Assembly: GCA_016785225.1 (NCBI GenBank) | Contig: JAFBJZ010000915.1 | Location: 1,240,001 to 1,304,000 of the forward strand | Direction of reading: 5' to 3' | Source: Psettodes erumei | Lineage: Eukaryota > Chordata > Actinopteri > Pleuronectiformes > Psettodidae | Length of the DNA: 64,000 bases | Shown: piece after piece, positions 32,665-42,600 of the stretch | Layout of the letters: each line of letters starts with the position of its first letter | How positions within the stretch are numbered: the stretch's first letter is position 1 | Notes under the pieces: generated by a model | What the model was told of the DNA's origin: nothing | What the model saw: the letters and a program-made list of their open reading frames with translations, nothing else | Database searches by the model: none | Position numbers and translations under genes: made by a program

Positions 32665-35600
32665 CTGTAGACAGAATGAATGTCAACAAAGATCTTAAAG
32701 AAATATGGAAATAGTGGCTTAGAAATGATAAAACTCAACTAGAGATCTGTATGACTCACCTCCATAATAGTAGAGCATTGCAATACCAACAACAAAACTG
32801 AAACAGCTCAGGAAGAACAATGGACCTGCCGGAAGACAGAGAAGAGATAAACTTCCCATCAGTGACTATTAGATAAATACACACATAAGTATTGAATCAG
32901 CAGTTGGGCATATTAAATATAAATAGAGGGTCAGAGTCGTCAGTATAAATAACAAAAACTGAAATGTACATTGGGATATGGCAGAGTCAAGAGTCCAAAC
33001 CTGCTCTGAGAAAACACAGTTGTCTTGTTCACAGAATAAACAAGCCATCATTTCTTTGTATGACTGAGAGTCGGGGTATTACCACGTGCCTGATGACCCA
33101 TTTCCCTGCTGATATACCTTTGACCCAGTGGCTGTTCCCCCAACTGTTCAAAGGAATGCAGAACAGAGGAAACTGTTTTGGGATGGCAGGGGTTTACATG
33201 TGAGCTTAACTGACCCACAAAGCCAGAGCCCTGAATGTAATGGGATGATGAATGGTGGGGCAGCACAGAGCAGCGGTGGGGCCCACATTCTGATTCTCAG
33301 GGTTAAAAGGTTCAGCAGACAACCACATTTGCTGAAGAACAAAGCGTAGTTGGGTTTAAGGGGCTTATCCGAGGATAGGTGATGGGGTACAGAGACACCG
33401 TGACACGCACACATGTAAGACCTTAAAAAAAACACCCAGGCAGTCACACCTCCAAATTAAACATCTATAAGCAGAGGCAAAAGACAGATTAAAGGATTGT
33501 TTTAACCCATTAATAATACATTTTTATGTTGCGCACTGTACACCATTTACCAAAGTAGAGTATTTGATTTGACTCCCAACTTTCCACCCAGCCACAAATT
33601 TCAGTTTACACCAGTGAACAATGATAATTTCAATTGACAGTATAATCTATCAGTTGTATTGTTTGTTAATTCTAATGTTGTTTTTGAATGATTCTTTGGT
33701 AAGTGTGTTGAGACATCCTTGAGTGATAATGTGCTTTAAATAAAATTGGACTTAAGTTTTTACTGTAATGCCTTTTTAACATGAAAATAACAAACAGCAA
33801 AATTGAGTAAACTGAATAAAGTAGCAGAGCAGACATGAGAATGGATTTACTGTCTGTTAAGAGTTACTTTCTCAATTTTCACAAACAAAAGTAAATATAC
33901 TGTGCCAGTCAATACCAAAGCTTCTGCCACCGAATACAAACACAAACCTCCACATTTGGCCTTTTTCTCTTTATCTGATTGATATGTTAAGTTATAAATC
34001 ACATGAATGCAGTTCTGAGCAGAAACATTCAGCTTTGAGAGATGGCTGCTACTAACAGTAATGCATTTATGAGCATTGTTGCCATGGGATAAAATCAAAT
34101 AAAACTCAGTCTATATAAAAAACAATCATGGATTCTGGGAAGAAACTTAATGTGAATGTTGCGGTTTCTTGGATTAACAATGTTCATTTTTGCCATGCCA
34201 GAGAGGAAGCATATTAGTTTCTGTTCAAAGCTGCACCTCTACGACAAAATTAACATGAGAAAAACACAAAGCTGACTGAAGTAATGAATAACGTATCACA
34301 ACAAGTGATGGGAAACAGGTCATAAAAGTACAACTGTAAAGTACTGTACATGGATTATAGTAACTCTGCCAAAATCCATAGCCCTTTATGTTACACCAGC
34401 ACACAAGTACCAAATACCTAGATTAGCAAATTTAAATTAAAAATATAAATGAAACACCGACAACATATGTATCGCTGTACTGCAGTCAGCTCTGCTTGAT
34501 TAGATTTACCTCTGTCATTAAGCACAAATCGCACTGGGTAGGCTGCCACATTGTTTGTCCAGTTTGGTTCTGCCATCTCTGGAAGAGAAAGTGAAAAACA
34601 GTTAATGGGTAAATAAATACCACACTTTAAATATTGTCCTGTGTTTGATCTGCAGTACAGGCACCACATTGGCTTCTCTCTGTATCTTAAAGAGGATAAA
34701 CTGAGCTAAAGCCAGACAGGGCAATTACACAGCAGGGGGTCAGCCCTTATTGGATGCCAGGGGATGGTTCTAGAGTGATTTTACTGTCTCGCTTAAAACA
34801 TATTGGAAAACTTAACTTTGCAAATGTGAAAAAATAAGCAAGGGATACACTTATGGATAGATGTACCCATGAAGACAACACATTTATTTGGTAGTTTCTG
34901 GTTTTGTTTACCAAGAGATACTTTACTGTAGTTACTGTGCTATATAAGAAACCTGCTCTGCACTCTTAAGACTATCTCCCCAATAAATTATTGCAAGGTA
35001 TTTCTGCAGTGAAGCAGTGTGTATTTACTTCTTTGTCTGACTCTGGAGGGCAAGCTGGAGTAGATGTCCTCAGCATGAATGTGAAGTCCTCTGTAGAATT
35101 CATGACATGCATCTTCCCCCTTCCCATGCAGGTGCTTCAGCATTTTAGCGAATCGCACCTCGGTGGGTACACTCAGGTTTCTGAACTGCAGAGAGAGACA
35201 CACGCTAAATTGAGTCCCTGCACATACCTGTAAATGTGTTCCTCTTCCAATTCAAAACTGTGCAGATTCAAGTGAAATTGAAACAGCATTATCTGTAGTG
35301 ACCTTGTGGGCTTCCTTGTCACTGAGTATCTGGGGGTAGATCCTGTTCAGCTGCAGCACAAGTCTGTCAACAAGTTCAGTGTCCATCCTCTGATCTGAGC
35401 ACAGGAACTGGGCATCCCTCTGGAGCTGCTCATGGTAACCGTCAATGTCTAATGAAGGAAGACAAATTACAACATTAGAGAAGAGACGAGTAAGCGACAG
35501 TGTCAATTTTATTCCTAATCTTTTCTAGCCACTGGGTAAGGTCAGAAAGAGGTTATGACCCTGTACAATTAGAGCAAGCTACAAAGCTCTAATCACAGGT

Positions 35601-36643
35601 CTGCAGATTTTATGTCTAGTCTTAAGGAGTTTCACTGTAAGCTGGTCTTGGCATCAGTCCTGCTCTGAAAATAAGTGACTAAGAGGTTTATTCTCCCATT
35701 TAGAAAGATGAATACACTTGCTGCAAAATTGTCCACTTTATTTGAATAGCTGAAATCGTTTTTAAAAATTGACTTAAATCATGATTCCATTTTATTGCCT
35801 GTTCACAACACCAAATCCTACAGTTTCCTGTCAACTGACCAGCAACATCCTCCTCAGCTCATTTGCTTACAAGTAGATCCTCAACGCAGCCAGGCATTAT
35901 GGCAAAAAGGGCAACCTATAGAAGTAAACATCCTTGTGTCTTTCAGTTTATCTCAGGTGAGGGTCTACAGTAGTAGTTGCTCTTTGCCTGTGCAGTTTTA
36001 CATCCAACACTGGTCATTTGGATAACTGGAATTTTTGTGCCACGTTGCAGTTTTCCTGCACAGCTGATCAAAGCTGTGTAGGAAAGAATCTTGTGAGTTA
36101 ACAGCTTTGCCTGGTGTTCCATTTTATTCATTTTAAATGTTTCGTCAATGATCTTCACAATATACAACTGGTGATATCTTCAAACAAATTGAGGCAGACT
36201 ATGCCACGCAATTTTTCAATACAAAATTCATTTTCAATACAATTTTTTCAATATAGTTCCCGTAACATTAATTAAACTGCCTCATCCCAATGTCAGGTTT
36301 ATGCTTGTTCTTTAGGAAAGACTTGATTCTCAGACCAAACTCAAACAGAGGAATGAATATGACTCACAGAGGAAAGAGATTAATCGTAAACATATTCAAT
36401 GAAGGACTGGGAGCCTTGACGAAAATGGCAGTCTATTACGTATTAAATAACAAAAATGTAAATTGGTCTGTCTATCAAACTCTGCTATGTATAGGCTGCA
36501 TATTTGGACACTGAATTCAAGCTGTTTCGAGTGGCACTCGGGTGTTGCACCCACTTGTTGCCGGTGGGCGTCGAACGAGCTCTTTACTGCAAACAATCCA
36601 CAACAAGACAAAACACCTTACCCTTGATTCACAAACCTGTCAT
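32549..36643 (-). CDS. card19: CARD19 (BinCARD-like) CARD protein (gene span, spliced)
   Basis: Exons 36637-36643, 35303-35448, 35029-35185, 34510-34578, 32760-32825 and 32549-32664 join in frame to 186 residues; human CARD19 isoform 2 is about 183. CARD19/BinCARD binds BCL10 and the longer form is reported at mitochondria. Seen: an N-terminal CARD over residues 1 to about 100 (VDRLVLQLNRIYPQILSDKEAH and HEFYRGLHIHAEDIYSSLPSR are close to the human protein); a polar linker; one hydrophobic membrane segment (FFLSCFSFVVGIAMLYYY); and a short C-terminal tail. It lies between NINJ1 and SUSD3, as in human. The first and last exons were placed from phase, splice signals and total length. Confidence 0.92.
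32760..32825 (-). CDS. card19: CARD19 exon 5: membrane segment
   Basis: 66 nt, phase 1 to 1, acceptor ttccggcag, donor GTGAGT. Encodes GPLFFLSCFSFVVGIAML and YYYG, a single hydrophobic helix. Symmetric, so skipping it would keep frame and remove only the anchor. Confidence 0.9.
32826..34509. other. CARD19 intron 4
   Basis: 1.7 kb, AT-rich, between the membrane exon and the linker exon. Nothing recognised. Confidence 0.7.
34510..34578 (-). CDS. card19: CARD19 exon 4: linker
   Basis: 69 nt, phase 1 to 1, acceptor ctcttccag, donor GTAAAT. Reads MAEPNWTNNVAAYPVRFVLN then DR. It has two potential N-glycosylation or deamidation-like Asn sites, but the topology is not known. Confidence 0.85.
35029..35185 (-). 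CDS. card19: CARD19 exon 3: second half of CARD
   Basis: Acceptor ctctctgcag, donor GTAAAT. Reads FRNLSVPTEVRFAKMLKHLH, then GKGEDACHEFYRGLHIHAED and SSLPSRVRQR, very like the human REDCQEFYRALYIHAQ and LPSR segments. 157 nt, phase 0 to 1. Confidence 0.95.
35303..35448 (-). CDS. card19: CARD19 exon 2: first half of CARD
   Basis: Acceptor ccttcattag, donor GTCACT (unusual but after AAG). Reads IDGYHEQLQRDAQFLCSDQR then LVDRLVLQLNRIYPQILSDK. 146 nt, phase 1 to 0. Confidence 0.94.
35449..36636. other. CARD19 intron 1
   Basis: 1.2 kb, AT-rich, nothing recognised. Confidence 0.7.
36637..36643 (-). CDS. card19: CARD19 exon 1: ATG and two further codons
   Basis: Only 7 coding bases, ATGACAG, before a GTTTGT donor. 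Exon 2 begins with AC, so the junction gives Met-Thr-Asp, the same first three residues as human CARD19. The phase match and the MTD start support it; the donor is weak. Upstream bases are CpG-containing 5' UTR. Confidence 0.7.
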
Positions 36644-36860
36644 ACTGACAAACAAATGGCGTGTGGGACCTGCTTTACCGACCGACCGACCGACCGACCG
36701 ACAGCCTCCCCGGTGACAAAAAACACAACTTCCTGTTGTCCACGGTGGGACGGTCGCTGCTGCACCCGTTACATCAGCAGGCTCAGCCGCTGCGCCGCCT
36801 CTTCGCCGGCCTGGGCCACATGACGGTAATCACACCCGCAGACAGTGACGGTAGACTGAA
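36644..36860 (-). promoter_or_regulatory. CARD19 promoter and 5' UTR
   Basis: GC- and CpG-rich patch directly upstream of the CARD19 ATG (cgctgcgccgcctcttcgcc on the plus strand), surrounded by AT-rich DNA. Holds the tetranucleotide repeat at 36678-36702. Start site not determined. Confidence 0.6.
36678..36702. repeat. (CCGA)n tetranucleotide repeat
   Basis: About six CCGA units inside the CARD19 5' UTR/promoter. CpG-containing and probably length-variable. Confidence 0.95.
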
Positions 36861-37760
36861 GTGACAGGCAGATTATCACGGGCAGCTAAGCTTCCCGTTA
36901 AAACACTGAACCAAAGAGTTGACATATATTTATTTCATTTATGAACTTTATTTTTTTTTAAATCAATACCTTCTTCCATTTATGCTAATGACAGAACTGA
37001 ATCAATTGGGCCTGTCAATAATAACGATAATAATAATCTGTTGCTTCTGTGTATTAGTTAGGCCTACTGTACATCATTACCAGGCTATTCAAAGTCATTG
37101 CACTAGTTCATCAAGTTTGCATCAAGTGCATTCAGAGCTCACAAGAAAATGTACACCATTGCCCACTCTTCCATTGCATTTCAGACGCACTCATTGTCAG
37201 TAGAAGTCTTTAATTGATTTACATTCCTTAGAAAATATATATTTACATACACACCAGTCCAGTGCTTTTCAGCTGCTCTTCACCTCCAACAAAGTGGACT
37301 CTCCTACCTTGACACAAGTTTCTCAGACAACCTCCTCTAGCTGCCTTTGGTGTGTTGTGAACTATGTCCATGACAAACTTGTCAACCTCAGTATTAACAA
37401 TTTAATTTGAATTTGACTGAGGTCAAGAAAATCCCTCCACCTTCCAGTTACTATGTGGTGTCATCCAATGAGGCTGGTGTCCTAAAAGTGCAACAGCTTC
37501 CCTTTTCAGACAGAGGGCAGTGTGCCATTATAGTTTACAAAAGGCACATATGTAAGTCTATCATACTGTATAGACCTGCAAACATAAAAATTTCAACAGG
37601 ACCAGGAATGTTCAGTTTTTACTTCCCTTAGAGTTAACACTGTTGTACATATTTGGTCATTAGAGAAGTTTTTGATTGATGGTAATCATCCTCTCCTGTG
37701 CAACGTGTCCTCACACTGATATAATCCTTATGGAAAATTCTTTGGCAGCGTTCACGTTCC
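36861..37760. other. SUSD3 3' UTR and SUSD3-CARD19 interval
   Basis: 900 bases. ATTAAA hexamers on the minus strand at 37401-37406 and 37209-37214 are candidate SUSD3 polyadenylation signals. Nothing else recognised. Confidence 0.55.
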
Positions 37761-38052
37761 TCATATTGGACTCCTCGGGGTTGACGGGTTCACTCCTGAC
37801 AAAGTGCTCTGCTGTCCCCTGTACTGCCACACCAAACTGGGCCCCGCTGCTGACATCTGGACTAGGCCTGGGCTTGCAGTTTGACAGGAGGATGGAGGAG
37901 GAGGTCCAGGGTATTGAGGAGGACCAGAGATCTGTGTGGATTCTGGGCTTCGCGGTAGGAGAGGCTGGTTGTAGTCCTGCCCGGGTAGTGCAGTAAGATG
38001 AGCAGTGGGACCATATGTGCTGACTGGACCAAAGGCATACTCCTGATGACAC
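37761..38052 (-). CDS. susd3: SUSD3 exon 5: proline-rich tail and stop
   Basis: Acceptor ttctccaaag, ends SPI with TGA. Pro/Ser/Gln-rich, containing GPPQYPGPPPPSS. 292 nt. The tail is longer than the human one and poorly conserved. Confidence 0.9.
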
Positions 38053-39636
38053 CTTTGGAGAAAAAGACAGGAGGATATTTCATCAATGTTTCTGCATGTC
38101 TTAAGGGACACTCAAAGGACCCCACCCCCCACCCCCTTACAGTAATCAAGTGAAAGTCAGCCCATGCCTCACCTGCAGACTTGCATGTTGTCACACATGA
38201 CTGGATTGTGGGTGTCCCATAGAGAAGGCATCTTCTCCTGGGTGTTGTTGTTGTTGTTCCTTCCTTTATGGCTGTAGCGAGACCTGTTGTCTTCCCGGTG
38301 TTGGGTTTGCTCCTCCCATTGCCACAATTCTGGATCCCTGTTAAAAGACAAATTCATGTCAGTGTTTCACTGTGTAAATGTCTCACAGAAAACTGAATCT
38401 CTTCTTTGTTTTGATGGAAAGTAACTAATTATATTTATTTTATCATTTATCTGACAGTAGTAATTACTTACCAATTTTCACATACATGTTTACAATAAAT
38501 TTTAAACAAAAAGCTCGCAAGGCATGTTAAATATATATTGTTCAGGATTAAAATTGTGGCTTCCTTTTTTGCAAGTGACCCTTTACAAAACTGTTTACTG
38601 GGCACTTGCGAGATGGATATATACAGTAAATACTCATCCAAGAGGATTTAATTATCCACCATTTCATTTAGAAAAGCAGAAATTTATGGAGAAAAACATA
38701 GTTTTTTTCCCTTTCCTAACCCATTTTATTTTCATGAAAATGAAAATTTATCTTGGTATTGGTATTTTCAAGTAATGATCTAATTACTTCTTCCCTTCTG
38801 TGTTACCGTCTCACTCACCTCTCCTGTTTCTTCCTTTTGTCCTCTTTGATGCAGTCGAGCAAACAGCAGGTGATGAAGGCCACGGACATGAGGAGGATTA
38901 TGGCTGAGCTGACAATGGATGCAAGCACAGCCACACGGAAGCCATATTCCTCATAGTGAGCCAGAGCTGCAGTGACAGAGAGGAAGAATGTTGACTGATT
39001 TATTGACTTTATTTCCATGTCATGCACTCAATGTATTGGACAACTCCAATCACCCAGACTCAGATTCTACAAAAAACGCTTCCTCTTTCCTTAGTTTGTC
39101 ACATAGACTAAGATATTCCACAAGTGTTTCATTAATGTATAACCAGAGGAGAGTGGCAGTCATAAAATGTCATTTTGTCACAAAGTGTATTGGCCAGCTC
39201 AAGCAACAATAAAAGATGCATTCCATTTTTAATTTATTTCAGTTTCACATCAGACAGCTTCTTCCTTTCTCCTGATGACTGATTCTGAAATATAATTCAA
39301 ATCCTGTCCTCACTCATCAAAATAATGACTAACAGTGCACCGACTTTATTATTCATCTCTACCTGCATTAGCATGAATATTCTCCTTAAAAGAGTTTAAT
39401 CCCCAAGCAACAAATTATTTTCTTTTAAATGGGTTCCCACATAATTCAGAGCATTAATTATTGCAAGTCAAATACTACCTTAAGGATCATCATGTGACAT
39501 GGCTCATAGCCACAACACCTATCACATAATGTTTAATATATATTCCATCTCTTCTGAATAATGAGAAGACAGACAGTTCAGGGGAAGTTTTGCAGCCACT
39601 GCAGTTTTCCCAGTAAAAGCTTTTGGAACATTTAAT

Positions 39637-39667
<31 letters not shown>

Positions 39668-41691
39668 TTTATTTCACTATCCCTGTGGGAACAAGTGATT
39701 GACATAATGCATTTCCTAGACCCTAACTTAACCTTAACCATCACAATAAAATGTCAAACCCTAAACCTTCCACTAAATAAAAACCAAACCATTCTTCTTA
39801 TAATGATGGTTTCCAAACAGAATTTGTTCACACAACCACAGATTCTACGTATAAAGTTTCTGAAACAAGCAGAAGAATCCTCCCTCCTCTTCCTGTATTT
39901 ACTGCCCCTTCAAGGTTTCAGTTTCTGCTCTCTGTTTCTACTTACGTTTACAGTAGGTCTCCCCCACCCAGTGGGTGCTGTTGGTGCCCATTACACATGT
40001 CAGGTCTCTTCCTACCAGTTTGTGTTTGGCTGGGCACTGCAAGGAAATGACTGTGCCCACATTGGTGCCGTTGCCCTGAATGATCTTCTGGGTGCCAAGG
40101 GCAGGCAGTGGCATAGCCGTGCACTGAGCCTGGGTCAGACCTATGAGGAAGAGCTGATGGTCAGCTGGGGATAAATCATACTGTGTGAAAGAAAAGCAGT
40201 GGTAGTGACAAATACATGCATAATTTGTTCATCTACAAAAAAATGTATTCACAAAGATAATCACATGGTCATTCCATAGCTATCAGCTCCAATTCCCTGT
40301 AGCACTGCACAAAACTGCAAAACACTGCCTCCCTCACTGTAACACTGAGGCTGTGCTGCATCAAATTCTACCAGTATCAAAGCAGGAAATGTGATATCTC
40401 ATTGAACAAAAAGCCTGCAAGGCTGGTGGAAACACACAGCCCATCTGGAGCCATGCTAAACAACTGGTTATCACAGCACAGTGCTCAGCAAGTTACAGGA
40501 GGGGTGGTCTCAGCAGTCTGGCAGGATGATCAACAACACAAGTCTCACTTCATCATGACACAAGCTGCTGGAATGCAAATAAACATAATGCCATCAATTC
40601 TTTGATTTCCAACAGAGGTGGGAAGGATAACGTGAGATCATGTCCAGGAAAAGTCTAAACCAGCTGGTTTACTGAGGGAAATCTGCTCCTGATTTTCACT
40701 TAAAAAAACAATGTGACAGAGAAGAGATTGTGCAATGTTCGTCCTTGTAACAATCAAATGAAGGAAAATATCCAAACGTGAGAGGCTGTATTTCGAGAAG
40801 AAATGTATCACCTCAGGGGACACCAAAGCACACCAAAAGTTTGGAGGAAAGACAGAACATGCACTTTCCTTATAAAGAATAACACAAGCTCCTGTTTAAA
40901 TTTCACCATGATGCAGGGCCTGACTCAACTGGGATAAATACTCCCCTGAAGGCCATTAGCATTAGCATCACCATATTCAAGTTTATGTAATGCAAAGACG
41001 CACTTCACTGCCGATAGGCAAAGAGCATCACTTTTATGTAACGTGTGTGTGTGTGTGTGTGTGTGTGGGGGGGGAGATGCCCAGCTGTGCATCGGTGCAA
41101 GGAGCCTCTTCTTTTCATTTCCTTTTTGTTTTCTCGTTCTGCTGACTGAATGTCCGTAACCTATACAGCCTAATCTGACACTACCTCAGCGTACAATGCT
41201 TGATGTTGTATGATGTAAAATGTGAGAATTACTTCGGCTTATATCATGAAATAACAATCATACGCAGAGAGGTTATTAAAAAGCATCACATCATGCTGTA
41301 TACCGTTACTATTAATCCCCGAGCAATTATTAGGAAACTGCTTTCACATCACTGAGGGATTTTGCACAAAAAAGTGCACCCCCCCACACACACACACACA
41401 CACACACACACATTAACTCGCTAACTGTTTTCAATAAGACACTGAACTTGCACAAAATGTGTGTATGTAAAAATCTAATGAAGGGTCTTTGAGTTGTGTT
41501 AAAAACTGGAATGAGTGCAAAGTGCCCAACCGATCACCCGTCCCACACACAACCAAAGCTCGACTCCGGTATAAATGTAACACCTTTGCTGTTGCATTCT
41601 TCTTACCTGAGATATTCCGGTCACGGCCGTCGTCGCTGTTCGTATTATCAGTCCTGGACACATCTGCTACTGAAGCTGTTGCTGCTGACAT
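37761..41691 (-). CDS. susd3: SUSD3-like sushi-domain membrane protein (gene span, spliced)
   Basis: Exons 41607-41691, 39946-40140, 38819-38966, 38173-38337 and 37761-38052 join in frame to 294 residues (human about 255). SUSD3 is a plasma-membrane protein linked in human cells to oestrogen-dependent adhesion and migration; its biochemistry is poorly known. Seen: a short polar N-terminus without a signal peptide; one sushi/CCP domain with cysteines 35, 64, 77 and 92; one membrane helix at about 105-130 in a segment (VAVLASIVSSAIILLMSVAF) nearly identical to human; a basic stop-transfer stretch (KEDKRKK); and a long Asn/Pro-rich cytoplasmic tail with a PPQY motif at 242-245. It lies between FGD3 and CARD19, as in human. 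Confidence 0.93.
38173..38337 (-). CDS. susd3: SUSD3 exon 4: cytoplasmic tail
   Basis: 165 nt, phase 2 to 2, acceptor ttttaacag, donor GTGAGG. Reads DPELWQWEEQTQHREDN, then a five-Asn run (GTTGTT repeat on the plus strand) and PSLWDTHNPVMC. Human SUSD3 has an AQLWSQLKDE segment at this place. Confidence 0.9.
38819..38966 (-). CDS. susd3: SUSD3 exon 3: transmembrane helix
   Basis: Acceptor ctgtcactgcag, donor GTGAGT. Reads LAHYEEYGFRVAVLASIVSS then AIILLMSVAFITCCLLDCIK and EDKRKKQER. The human equivalent is [20 protein letters not shown]. 148 nt, phase 1 to 2. Confidence 0.96.
38967..39945. other. SUSD3 intron 2
   Basis: About 1 kb, AT-rich, with a (CA)n tract at 39640-39667. The 38338-38818 intron holds nothing notable. 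Confidence 0.7.
39640..39667. repeat. (CA)n microsatellite
   Basis: About 14 CA units in SUSD3 intron 2. Confidence 0.97.
39946..40140 (-). CDS. susd3: SUSD3 exon 2: sushi domain
   Basis: Acceptor ttcctcatag, donor GTAAGT. The exon holds the whole sushi domain with four cysteines in C1-C4 spacing, the conserved GNGTNVGTVISLQCP block and the Trp before the last cysteine. 195 nt, phase 1 to 1, so the domain is a symmetric cassette. Confidence 0.95.
41043..41067. repeat. (GT)n microsatellite followed by G8
   Basis: About 12 GT units running into a short poly-G tract. Confidence 0.95.
41385..41412. repeat. (CA)n microsatellite
   Basis: About 13 CA units after a C run. Confidence 0.95.
41607..41691 (-). 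CDS. susd3: SUSD3 exon 1: N-terminus
   Basis: The ATG at 41691 has ACC before it. Reads MSAATASVADVSRTDNTNSD then DGRDRNIS; donor GTAAGA. The frame is open further upstream but has no earlier ATG. No hydrophobic signal peptide, as in human SUSD3. 85 nt, ends phase 1. Confidence 0.82.
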
Positions 41692-42600
41692 GGTGTTGGC
41701 AGACAGACGCACCCCCACCACCCGCAGGTCCACTCTCTCAGGTTGTGTCTGCGCAGCGGTGTTCCCCTGTGCCCAGCACAAGGGTAAACAAGCCTGGATT
41801 CCGTGGCTTGAGTCGAGCTTTTGCTTCGTGTGATGTTACTCGCCTCTTTACCTCCCAGCGCGCAGCTTGTCATGCACAGAGTCCTCCCACAATCCCTCCT
41901 CCCCACCGCAACAGTCACTTATTCTAATGCGCGGTTCGGACAGCGCGCCGCTTTCCTGCTGTCGCGCAAGGGGATGAGCGCGCTCCAGGGGACGAAGCGA
42001 TAGATGAAGTGATCGGTCGAGACCTTGTTGACCGAAGCAAAAAACGACTTTGCGGATTACATCAGTTCGGGTCAAGCTGGATGTCAGAGCTGCGCTTTGT
42101 GGGCATGGATAGAGATGAGTAGAGCTCCAGCAACAATAATCTGCAGCTCTTGCGGGTAGGATGTCGCACCGCTGCTCCGTCGGGATGTAGAGCCTCAGAC
42201 TGGGTTGAGAGTCTGCAAAACATAAGAAGTGACGTAGGGCTCATCTCTGAGAAAACCAAGGCCCATGAGCGATGTGTGACCCCCTTTATCGCTGCAAAGT
42301 GACAAAGTGCAAGTTGAAAAGCCGTAAAAGGAGAAGTGAGAGAAAGGTGTGAACAGGAAGTGTGGGGAACTTTCAGCCGAGCTCAGTCCGTGCTGTTCGT
42401 GCGTCATTTATACATACATATCAGTCAAGCACGCTGTTTGGGGCTGAAAGTACAGCCCAATACCACTTCTGTTTCTCTATGCGTGGTTCCTAATGGTGTT
42501 GCATCACTGACTGTTTAACAAGTCAGTTTCTCGCGTCACTTTCTCACTCATCGGCGTCAATCCGTCACTGTGGGGATAGACTTGTGGTCCAGACTCGCTG
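41692..42600 (-). promoter_or_regulatory. SUSD3 promoter and 5' UTR region
   Basis: The first few hundred bases upstream of the SUSD3 ATG are GC- and CpG-richer than the flanks (for example gcgcgccgctttcctgctg near 41943). Start site and any untranslated exon cannot be fixed. Open frames here are probably chance. Confidence 0.5.

Larger units (their letters stand above)
40141..41606. other. SUSD3 intron 1
   Basis: 1.5 kb with a (GT)n tract at 41043-41067 and a (CA)n tract at 41385-41412. No further exon recognised. Confidence 0.7.

Noticed and set aside
40141..40185. Earlier acceptor (tttcacacag) for the SUSD3 sushi exon
   Set aside because: With exon 1 ending in phase 1 it gives an immediate TGA; the acceptor ttcctcatag at 40141 keeps the frame.
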